64,000 nucleotides of DNA from Dastarcus helophoroides. Taxonomy: Eukaryota > Arthropoda > Insecta > Coleoptera > Bothrideridae. The translations under genes were made by a program, and so were the position numbers. Below, in pieces: positions 19,878 through 31,800 of the stretch; position 1 is the stretch's first letter, and each line of letters starts with the position of its first letter. The stretch is taken from contig CM053326.1 in the NCBI GenBank assembly GCA_028583605.1, positions 14,238,587 to 14,302,586 on the forward strand, written 5' to 3'. The notes under the pieces are model-generated. The model was given only the letters and a program-made list of their open reading frames with translations. It did not search any database and was not told the origin of the DNA.

Positions 19878-22800
19878 CTGAAACAAAAAATAGTACATCA
19901 AGTTCTTAAATCACTTAATACTGAACATACTTTTCTGACCACTCCTTGTTAAGTCCAGTAATCATACGAAGAGCTTCTGTCACTTTCTCGTGATCTGCAA
20001 CCGTTTTTGGTGCTGGTAAATCCTGATACAAAATCGGTTTGTGAGCGATGAATGCTCGATTTGCTTGACATGTTAATGCATTATACACATGAAGTAATTC
20101 ATTGACTATGCAAAATTCATCATTTTTTCGCTCTAAAACAAATGTGCGGCAAAATGCGAATATACGTTCAGGAGCGAAAATATTATCGGGTGGTTCCTTG
20201 TAAACACCATTTATAACGAGAGTCGCACCACAATCCTGAAACCAGTCACTGACAAAACTCGTAGAACATTTAAAGGATAATACTTACATTCATAACTATC
20301 AAACTTTGTTAACGATTAAAACAACAACCGATATTAAAAACTCCACGATGTTTCGATAAATATTTGCTATGACCCGACCTGGTTTCGCTTCTCAGCATCA
20401 TCGGCGGTTATACCAGCATATTGTTTAGTCGTCCTTACGCTAACAAAGCTCTTGAATCACAGACACCTACTCTCTATTTATCATCGAATTGTATGCTGCA
20501 AATTTGTGTGAAATTGGATGTAAGGAATCATTTGCAATTTCACACAAATTGGCAGCATACAATTCGATCAAAAATAGAGCTTATATGGTACCGATGAATA
20601 AACAAAATTTTAATTGAGAAATTAAACAAATAGCTTATAGCAATGGATATTCTGAAAACATCATCAATAGATTAATATCTCAGAAAGAACACAAATTAGC
20701 TATTAATTCTATTTTTGAATTGCTCTCAGTGTAATGCTGTCTACATAGGTCAAACATCAAGTAATTTTTACATTAGGTACAGCGAACATCTTGCTGCTTT
20801 CAGAAATAAACACCCAGAATGATCAAATTTTGCAAAACATCTATTAAAAACACAACGTAAACGTATATGGGCGAACACAGTAGAAGTATTTCACATTTGC
20901 AATAATACCAAAAAACTTAATTTGTTGGAAGCCCTAGAAATTCACAAATTTACAATCTAGTCAATTTTCACTTATGAACGAGCAGCTTGATCTTATGAAC
21001 ACACCTTTTTGGACGAGAATTCGGATTAAACGAAATATTCGTAGAAATCCGTGATCCATGAAGCTTGTTAGCCTAACAACAGCTAAACAAATTGTTGATA
21101 TAATCACTGATTATGCTGAAAGGCGAAACCAGGTCCGATCATAGCAAATATTTAGCGAAATATCGTGGAATTTTTAATATCTGTTGTTGTTTTAATCGTT
21201 AATAAAGTTTAATAGTTATGAATATTAAAGAATTCCACAACGTAAGGGTTAGAAATGTTAATAATGCTTACAGTCAAATTCAGCAAATCGATAGTAAAAC
21301 TGCAAGGATCATGTGTAGTAGGTGGAAGTTGATTTAGGGTTTTTATGATTTTTTGGTTTCCAATACTTAGTGCCTTGTCACTTTTTGAAAAGTCTGCTAA
21401 CCTCTTAAGATTCCTTCCCAAAATTTGGTAATGTCGCAACCTAAAATAAAAAAATAACAAGAATTGATTTAAACCTTATATAAATCATAATAATAATAAA
21501 GTGATAAGTACAAAATTAACGCAACGCCCAAGGAACAAAGTGGTCAAATGTCTAAGAAGCACAAAGTTACAGAATTGAGCAAGATATTGATGACAACTTA
21601 GATCTGTTGCTTCAAAAATTGTGTGTCAAATCGCACAGGCTTCGGTAATAGTCTTCAAAAGAAACGGATTCAATAACAGTTTCTTAACGAACGACATGTA
21701 TCAGTGGTGAACAGTGACTTTTCAACCAGGCGATGCTGTCAAAAAAAACCGACTCCAGAAGTTATTAGTTTTTCGGTTACTCTTCAAATAATGCCAAGAA
21801 AAAATAAAAACCAAAATTCAAAATTTTATTTTTTTCAAAAATCTCAGAAGCAGATTTCTCGATAGCATATTTTTTTAAAGTTTAATCCACTCGCAAAGGG
21901 TAACCCCATTATACTTTCAAAGTACTGCGAATAGGATGCGGAAACAAGGATAGATGGCGATGAACCGCCTTCTTAAACAAGGATAGGTTGTAATTTTTGG
22001 GGAAAATTCCTTTCGGTAACAAGTTCCATAACTTGGAAGTTCTATAGAAAAAAGAGTCTCCGAAGATAGAAGTCCTCACTGTGTCAAGCTGGACCGCACA
22101 GGAATTTGCTGTCTCCGACTGTCTAGTACGCCTCAAGAATCTTGCCCTTGGGGGATCAATCCTATTAGTTCCTGCGAGCATCTTCCATGGTAGTACTTGT
22201 AGAAAAGAGACAAGTCACCAACCATCCGCCTGTGCTCTAGTGTTTGGAGAGAATCGGTCAAACTCGTCATCAATTAGGCGAATCGCTCTTCTTTGAATTG
22301 AATCCAAAAGAGTTAAAGTGTGCTTTGGGGCTGAACTCCAAACATGAGAACAGTACTCTAGTGTTGGCCTAACTTGAGCTTTATATAGTGTGAGTAGCTG
22401 ATGAAATGTAAAGTACTTTTTTGCCCTAAAAAGAAAGCATAGCTTCTGAGAGGCGGATTTGGCAATAGCGCGCACATGATACTCCCAAGACAAGTTAGTG
22501 TTCGCATTCACTCCTAGGACAGATAGATAGATTAGATCCCATCGGAAGGATTTTACTGTCCATTATTATGTTTGTTGCATTGTTCCTTGATTTTTCTTAG
22601 AGAAAACCGCGGCCTGAGTTTTTGAAGCGTTGAAGTCGACCAAATTTTTCTTACCCCAAACCAGATGAATTTCCAGAACCTACGAATTTGTATTTGCTGT
22701 CCCTTAGTAGATCTTAAGCAGCGACGGATAATGGTTTGTCGGAGGAAAAAGATGACACGAGGCTACTATTATCTGCGTAGCCCTATATAGGATTGGAAGT

Positions 22801-25800
22801 TAAAGCTAAGAGATCGTTTATGTGTAACAGAAACAGAGTAGGAGACAGGGCAGACCCCTGAGGCACCCCTGCATTAATCGCAAATGTCTCAGATGAGATG
22901 CCATCGACGACGACCTTAAGAGATCGGTCAGCGAGAAAATTGGATATCAAATGACAGAATCCAGGAGGAAGACCATAAGATGTTAATTTGACGAGAAGAG
23001 ATCGATGCAAGACTCTGTCGAAGGCCTTTGAGATATCCAATACCACAATCCTAGCCTCACTATGTTTTTCCATAGCGGAGTTACAGATATGAGTGACATA
23101 TGCCAGTAGATCGCCAGTGGAGCGTTGTTGTCTAAAACCGTATTGCCTGTCCGAGATGATTCTATTCTCCTCCAGATATTTGAGAATCTCGATGTTTTTT
23201 ATTTTTATTAATTAAAAATGTCCAGTTGTTAAAAAATCACTTATAATTATTTAATTATTTTTCAACAACTGGAAGACGCTACTCAAAGATATGTCCACAT
23301 TCCCAAAATGGTTTAGGATATTTTGGTAGTAACAAATTTTCTCATCAACTGCGATGAAAGTGTACGTCAGATTGACACGATCGTTCATTAAGAATATGTC
23401 AATGTGTCGCCAATGTCAGCTTACCAGTCGAAATTTTAAGTGCTACTTTTGATGAATGTGTTCAAATCTTGCATAAGACTGCGTACCATACTGCCATGGT
23501 TGCATACTTTTCGGCCGACGTCCCATCAAACTGCCAAACCATTGTTTAGTAAGATAAAACCGGGAATATTCTTTAAAATACCAACTCTTTTAACATTATT
23601 TACCACACCGTCATTAGCGTCAATTTATACCAAAAAGATTTCTCAAACCGATATAGAAGACAACATTCTTCATCTTATGACTTTGGCCAGGATTGCCTTG
23701 GAAAAAGGAGAGGCTGACAAAGCCGAAGGAATATTGGAGATGGGACTTAAACTCAGTGAAGAACATCAAGTATACATTGCTATGCCTTATATGTACGATA
23801 TTTTGTCCACAATAGCTTTTGCTAGAGGAAATTTAGATAAAGCTGAAGCTCTTTTGGTTAATGTAATTGAAAAAATGGTTCAGGTCGGTTTGCCCGAAAA
23901 CGACAATTACATCATAGATTTTAAACTTCGTTTGGCAAGAATTTATAGTTCTTACCAACAACCTGAATTGGCCGAAATTGGTTTCAAAACATGTCTCAAA
24001 GACCAACAGTCAAAAATTGCTAGAGGCGACCTTTCATCAAAAACTGGAATACTTTACATTAATATATTATTTTGGTATGGATTGCATAAAATTCGGACGG
24101 AACACTATCAAGAGGCAAAAAATTTACTGCAGACAGCTTACGATTTCTCTTTAAAAATAGAAGGCCTAAACCCTTATCAAGAAATGGTTATTTTATACAC
24201 CATGGCGGATTTAAATATGGAGTTGGGCGATAATGTAATTGCACTGGAAAATATTCAAAATGCTTTGGTAATGGCGAAAGGGATAGGAAGTCAGGATTTA
24301 CCAAAATGTTATGTAAAAATGGCAAAAATCTATTTAAAAATGAACGAGAAAGAAAGCGCTAAAACTTCAGCTTTGGAAGGAGCTAAACTTGCAAAATTAT
24401 TTAGCGAAGAAGACACTTTAAACGAAGCAAATCTTATTTTAGCAGGAATTGAACAAAGTAAATAATAATAATAATAATAAATTCGTATAAAAAGACCAAT
24501 ATGTATATTATTTAGCAAAGAAACACGTGACTGATATAACATTTAGTCAAAAACACTTGACCAAAGTGATCTTAACTATTTAGAGATAAATAACACACAT
24601 TATTTCAGCTGATGAGTATCACTACGCGTTTTTTTTTTCCAACGATGTGGAGTAACGTTAGTGGCGTACCTAAAGGTTTTGCCGCCTCGAACGATTCCTA
24701 ATTTGCCACCCAAACACATATTCATAGTTTTTATTTATTCATATACAGAACAAACATGGACAGTTCAAATAATTAAAGCATGTTCTTATACCGGGTGTAC
24801 AAAAAGTTTTTCCGTCTAGTGTGTTGCTGTAGTTTTTGCAAAGCTTCGAACCACTATTTTTACCTTCCGATGTTCGGTTTTCGTTCCGGGAAAAAAATTA
24901 CATCGGTTTCGGTTTTCAGTTCAGTTCCGGATGTATTATTTTTACTTTTTTAAAAGTTTTTATTTGATATAAAAATTGATTTTCTAGCCTACTTTGTCTT
25001 TTTTTCTTTAATATTACAACCTGCAACTTCTATAAGTTCAAATTTTAAGAAAAACCCGAATTTTATTAAAAAATAAGTAAATTGGATTATCCGGGTTTAA
25101 AAATTTCATATTTAAGCTCGAAATTTTTATAAAAATTTTAAATTATTTACTCAACAGTTGAAAACTAACATGCAAAAAAATTTGTTTTTCATACTTTTGA
25201 TTTTCTATGGAAATTTTGACTTTGACTCGCTTTTTTAAAATAAATTGTTTGATTTCAACTTTATTTTCTAGAACTTTGGCGTAAATAAAAGACCAAATTA
25301 AAAATGAAAATTTCAAGTTTTGAATTAATATTTTGAGAAAATAGTCAAAGTTTAGAAAAAAAGAACTTCAAATTTATTTACAAGAAGAGTTCTCAAAGTT
25401 TCTGCCTTCTTTCTTTCTACCTTAATATATATTCATTTTTTTCTGGAAATGTTGCTGAAAACTTCAAAATTTCTAGAAAAAAATAAATTTTTCTAGAAAT
25501 TTTTGTTAATGGATTTACTTATTTCTTTTAAGTCCCAAATTTAAACTAGTTCTTTTTGTATTTTTGTTTTTTGAATTTTAGCTTTTTCCTAGCAAGTATT
25601 ATAATAACCTCACCTAACCCTTTTCCCCAACATGTTGAATTTATTCTTTAAATATAGACATTTTTTTCGAACTTACGTAAAATTAAAATTAAAAGTTTAA
25701 ACTTGCAATTTTGTTAAAAAAAATCGAATATTCGACTTTTCGATCAAAAGATCAATATTTCTAGGACTTAAAATTATGAGATTAATGTGGAAATTTTGAA

Positions 25801-28800
25801 AAATAGTTGTTTTCCCCCAAAATTTAGATATTTATTGGTCGGAAACATTATGTTTATTAATTTTATGTAACATTTCTACGAAAATTAATAAACATGATAT
25901 TTCCGACCAATAAGAGTCCACCATGAGGAATACTAACTACCTTGACCAAAAAGTTCCCGGAATTTATTCAGAAAATTAAAAATACAAGTTTATTCATCTA
26001 AATCTATATTGTCCCCTTCAAAGTAATCCCCATCGACTGCAACACACTTATGCCAGCGCTTGATCCAATCCTCGAAACATTTTTTATATTCGGTTTTCGG
26101 TATGCCCATCAGTGCTTCCTGCGATTTTTCCATTACTTCCTCTGGGCTGCTTAAAGGCGTTCCCTGTAATGGTTTTTTAATTCGATTGAACAGAAAGAAG
26201 TCACAGGGAGCCAAATCAGGTGAATTCGGTGGCTGTTGGATGGTATTTGTTGCATTTTTCGTCAAAAAATTACGTATAGTGATGGCGTTGTGCGACGCTG
26301 CGTTATCATGGTGCAAAATCCATGAGTTTTCTGCCCACAATTCTGGTCTCTTTCGGCGAATTGCTTAACGCAAATGTCTCATAACGCCCAAATAATAATT
26401 TAAATCCATTTCTTAAATTGTAAAAAATCGCCAACACACACAGAGATAGATGCACTCTTGGCTACGTAACTTTTGCAAATGTCAAGCTATGACGCTAAGA
26501 TTTGGAGGGAATATCAACAACAGATGTACCAACTTAACAAAAAAAAACTCAAATCGAAACGATGGGAGCGCTACACGGTGGTTATTCCGAGAACTTTTTG
26601 ATCAAGGTAGTAATCCTATTCCTTTAACGGAACAGACTCACCATTTGGTGAGTGCTTCTAACCACTAAGCTGAAGAAATTTCGGCGATTAGGAACAGTAA
26701 TCACCAAGAGCATGTAAGTTCGACCCACAAGTAAAGTTCAATGCCGGAAGGGGTATTAGCCCTCAGAGTAGTTGTTTCTTGAGAATCGGGCTTCAAATAT
26801 TTAAATTTTTACCACCGATAAATTATTGATGAAACGTCTATTCATGTTAAAACATTTTTATATATTTAAATTTTTTATTTTTAAGTATTTCTTCCTTATT
26901 GTTCCCTTTCCATGTTATGGCATTGCTGACGAGCTCAAATGAGAGCGAAACATCGATGTCCACTGCTACAACCTTTTTTTTTATATTTTTTGTATTTTTA
27001 TATTGTCATGATTTATCAAAAAAAAACAATTTTTTTTCATACCGAATTTTGGTCTTCTATTTTTCATTTTTTCCTATTCTAAGTAAATAAAATAACCTAA
27101 CCTATTTTTTGTCAACTGTCACTGTAGTTTTAAATAAATTTAGATATCACGTAGTCATATTTCAAAAACTGGTTTAGAATATTGTCAACCAACATTAATA
27201 AAAATTTTAATATTTCCAAACTGGGTCGTAGAAATAAACATAATGTTTCCGGCCAATAAGAGTTCACCATGAAGAATAAATTTTAAGAGTAAAAGTAAAA
27301 AAATAATAAAATAATTATAAAAACATGTCATTTCAATTCAAACTTAAATTTTCTATGAAACAATCGGAATTTCAGAATTAACGACAAATTTTCTTAAATA
27401 GAAACGCGAAATTTCAATTTTAAAACTGAAATTTTAAGAAAAGTTTGCGAAGAAACTTAAAACGTTGAGATAAACATATAAAAATCGATTTATGACACAA
27501 AAGTTCAAGGACTAACAGGACGAACTTTCGAGTTTAAACCAGAAGTATCTTAAAAACAATTAATATTAAAAAAAAACACCTAAAAAGTCAAATTTAGCGT
27601 AAATAAAACCAGGTAAAAAGTTGGAAGTTTTAATAAGATATTTTCAACATGTTATCACTTCAAGTTTACTCTCAAAATTTCGACCTCAATTTCAAAATCC
27701 CATCCTTAAATTGGAATATAAATGTTGTACTTTCTTTTTGAAATTTTCACTGAAAGTCCAAGTTTCTAGGAAAATATCGAAATAGCGAGGTTTTATTGGA
27801 AATTTTAAGAAAGTAAAATCCTGGAATTTTGGGAAGTTTTAAAATGTCGGCATCGTAAAAAACATTAGAATTCAAATTTGGGATTTCGAGAAAAAACTGG
27901 AGTATTGAAATTAAAGTGGAATTTGAAGAAAAAAATTCAAGAAAAATCAACATTTTGATTAATAACTTCAAAAATAGGGGTATCAAATTAAGAAAGAAAA
28001 AATTGAAGATTAAGGAAAGAAGTAAATTTGGAGAGTTTTAAAAAAGTTGAAATTTCCAGAAAAATTCGAACTTGCAATTTCGAGAAAAAGCCAAATTTCG
28101 AAATTTTGAAAAAAAATCAACTTATAAAACTTAAAATTTCAATTTGGCTAAAAATTTTGAGAACAAAGTCAATATTTTCTTAGAAAATTAGAAAATTATG
28201 AGTTTCTAATCTAACTTTCACAAAACAAAAAAATGGGATTGAAGGTAAACTTGTAATTTTGAGATGAACTTTTGTAAAATTTTAAACAGATCAAAATTTA
28301 TGTTTAAAAAATCCAAACTTTAGGGTAAAGTAAAAATTATTTTAAGTATATAAAAATTTAACGAACCGAAATAAACCGTTATTATTCTACGGTTCTGTCC
28401 CATTTTTTCCGACAAAAATAACGGTTTTTTTTCGGTTTCCGGTTTTGGATTTAATTACGGTTCGAAGCCCTGGTTTTTTGACATATTATTTTACTTGATC
28501 AGTACCTTCCAAATTGACATTTAACTTTGATATAACATCAGCCTTAGATATGTATAGCGAAAAACGTTGACAGAAAATCATAACCAATAAGTACGACACT
28601 GATCAAGTAAGGAACATATGTGAACTAGGAATGTTATGGAGCTCCTTAACCGTATCCGAAACTGTCGAATATCCCAAATAATAAAAAATCTGAATCCGTA
28701 ATCGAAACAGATATAAAAGTTTCGGATACTTTCGGAAATTATTTGAAATAATTTTGCTAATTCCAGACGACTTTTTTTGGTCGATATAAAAGTTTCGGAT

Positions 28801-31800
28801 AATTTCGGAAATTATTAGAAATAATTTTGCTAATTCCAGACGACTTTTTTTGGTCGATATAAAAGTTTATTTTCTGGTCGACTAAAATTACGAGACAAAC
28901 TTATTGGTATGTCACCTGACCTTAATCACTATTGCCACTTTCTTTATCGGGTTAAATAAATCGATTTTTTTTATTTCGACGTTTTTCCAAAATTTCGATA
29001 TTTTTGAAATTGTCGCCTTTTTAATTTTTCCATTGTTTATTTTGACTTTTTGTTTAGATGAGATAATAAGCCTTGTATATACGAATATATACATGTTTAT
29101 TACGATGCAGTTGAAATATAATTTCATTAGAATCTAATGAAAACTAGATTGCAACTGCAAAGTTCACGTAGATGAGGTACGGGTTGCATCGCAACATCCA
29201 TTGATACAAACGTCCTCGGCGTGACGTTACTTTCATCTAGTTCGACAAATGACCAATTAAATGTTCTGTAATTAAACAGTTAAACGTGCTTAAAATTGAA
29301 AATATGTACAACCGCAACCATAGACTAGTTTCGACCTTGAGGCCAAGGAAGATCGAAACTAGTCTATGGTTGCGGTTGTATCAGAGACTATGTTGCACAT
29401 ATTGTAACGCAATGTAAATAGATAGAATAGAATTTAGAATAGAATTGTATAATTTAGTAAATAAAAAAAGTTTCTAGAAGGATCTGATAAGGGGAAAGCG
29501 GCCGCGATAACGAAACAAATGGCAGATAAGCGTTCCAGAAATTTCGGCAAACGATAAACCTTATCTGCCAAAAAGTTCTGGAAGCCGGGGGCCAAAACTA
29601 TAAAAGGCGGTCAGCTTTCCCTCGAGTCAGTTAGTTAGAGTCAGTGTAATTAGTGAGTTAGTAGAAGTTAATAATAAGTGAGTTCAATTGTTCAATTGTG
29701 GTGATCCAAGTTGAGTTCAATAATAAAGTGTAATCAATTCGAACCGATAAAGCACGTAACAATATTTTCAATTTTAAGCACGTTTAACTGTTCAATTACA
29801 GAACATTTAATTGGTCATTTTTGTTTAGATGTGATTTTTTGCACAAAATTTAGACTTTTTTCAACATTTCAACTGACAATAAAAATTTTTGATATTGTTG
29901 AGTTTTTCGAAGAGCTGAATTTTTAAAAAATTTCGATTTTATTTCAAAGTTTACACTTTTTCGCAAAATTTCGAATTCATGCCAAATTAGGGCTCTTTTT
30001 AGAAATGTCAACTTTTTCCCAAAATTTAAAATTTTTCAAAATGTTTACTGTTTTTGAAACTTTCCATTTTTAATGTTTCAATTATTTTCGAAAATTTCTA
30101 CTTTTTTGAAAATGTCAATATTTTTTAATTTCGACTTTTCAGTTTAGATTTTTTTCGAAAATTTTGCTTTTTTTTGAAAATCTCGACTTATCTGAAAATT
30201 TCGAAACTTTTTTGAAAAATTTCTACTCTTTAAAAATTCTTATTTCTTAAAATTGTAGTTTTTTTAAGGCTCGACTCCTAAATGTTTCGCCTTTTTTTAA
30301 TTTTCGACTTTCTCAAAATTTCACTTTTTTTCAAAATTTTAATTTTGTTGTTGAAAATTATAGTTTTTTTTTAAATTGTGACCACTTTCTTAAATTCCAT
30401 CAATTTCAGAATTTTGACTTTATTTAAAAATTTTCCTTTTTTTAAATTGTCAATTTTTTTAAAGTATTTTTACTATAATTTCGAGATTATTTTAATAATT
30501 TTTTTGAAAATTTCGACTTTTTTCAAAATGCCGACATTTATTTCAAAATTGTATTTTTTTAAATTTTTAATTACAAAATTTTAATTATCATAAGCTTATA
30601 ACTTTTCGAAATTTCAATTATTTTGAAAATTTCGCCTTTTTTTAATAATTTTGGTCTTTTTTTCCATATTTAGACTTCGAAAATTTCGGATGTTATTGAA
30701 AATTTTACTGAACATTTTTTTTACTCTCGACTATATTTGAAATTTTAGAATATTTTTTAAAATTTCAACTTTTTAAAAATTTTGAATTGTTTTTAAAAAT
30801 GTCTTATTTTTTCAAATTCCCAAATTTCTTAAAAATTTCGACTTTTTCAAAATTTTGACATTTATTTTTTCAACATTTTGATTGTTTTTTTCAAAAATCC
30901 CTTCTTAACTGTAACTTTCCATGAAAATGTCGACTTTCTTGAAAATTATAACTGCAAAATTTTGGACTTTATCAAAATTTTAAACTTTTTAATATTTTCG
31001 AGTTTTTTTTTAAATGTTCCACTTTTTTCCAAATTTTTCATTTTTATAAAAATATCGAATTTCATCTTATTTTCAAATTTTCGACTTGAAAATTTGGAAT
31101 TTTTTGAAAACTTTAAATTTTTTATTTATTTTGAAAATATACCGGTTGATTCAAAATTTCAACATTTTTATAATTTCAGTTTTTTTAACTAATATTTAAG
31201 ATTTTGACCTTTTTTTAAATAACAATTTTTTTCAAATTTGCTGCTTTTTAGAAATTTCCACTTTTTTGAAAATTTTTTTTTCAAATTTTCGGTATTTTTT
31301 AAATTCAGACGTTTTTTCGAAAATCGTGACTATTAAAGCACTTATTTTCCTTACACCAATTATTTGAGGGTTGTTGCGTCTACGAAGAAAAAAACAATGA
31401 TTCGATGCTAAAAAGCATCTATCGGAAATATCCTATCGCATAGCACAAGACATTTGTATTTACTGATTAATCATCTTTTCTTTTCAAAATACTCTGCACT
31501 GGTCGCAATTTAAAATTAAGTTTCTTGTGAAAATCGATGTCGGTATCGTAGATTTTATACTTTCGACTACAAATTTGTTGCATTACCTTAAGTAGATTAC
31601 CTCCTAAGAAGATGAACTGCCAAGATCACTGATACAACTAACTGGTATTTATAAACTAAAATGTAAACACCAATTTTGATATTTTCAACTTAAAAAATCA
31701 GGAACCTAAATACAAATTTTTATTCTCTATTTAACACCCTTGCGGGACAAATTTTCAAAAGTCATTTCTTAGTACTCACCTGTGTTGTATAAGGAAGCCA

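Larger units (their letters stand above)
20288..21223 (+). mobile_element. 5'-truncated Penelope-like element filling NXF intron 7
   Basis: Inverted terminal repeats (20288-20417 and 21094-21223; outer end ATTCATAACTAT) flank a short coding remnant. The left repeat runs into an inverted piece of internal sequence, seen as a hairpin at 20471-20572. Such inverted-repeat arrangements are typical of Penelope insertions. Only about 100 bp of intron 7 lies outside the element, so the intron was probably about 100 bp before insertion. Both repeats carry a hammerhead motif. Confidence 0.85.
24839..28472. mobile_element. hAT-like non-autonomous element C with AT-rich interior
   Basis: The right end read inverted is CAGGGCTTCGAACCG; the left is CAAAGCTTCGAACC. 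Subterminal 'CGGTTTTCGGTTCCGG' type repeats occur at both ends. Flanks GTTTTTG and GTTTTTTG fit an 8-bp duplication with one indel. The inside (24960-28340) is mostly degenerate AAATTTCGA array on both orientations, plus a mariner insertion. No hAT transposase is visible. Confidence 0.75.

Noticed and set aside
20236..20285. Reading NXF exon 8 upstream through TTTGTCAGTGACTGG as coding
   Set aside because: The frame is open for a few codons, but the canonical acceptor TTTCAG at 20236 joins exon 7 in phase and matches the NXF family exactly.
23440..23451. Extending TTC19 four codons upstream
   Set aside because: The extension begins with GTG; the first ATG at 23452 is the plausible eukaryotic start.
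30378..31192. Phe/Ile/Lys-rich open frames in the arrays (also at 9911, 17749, 27747, 45048, 46042, 53924, 59050, 62463)
   Set aside because: They are translations of the degenerate AAATTTCGAC repeat. Composition is low-complexity, there are no splice or start signals, and both strands give similar frames.
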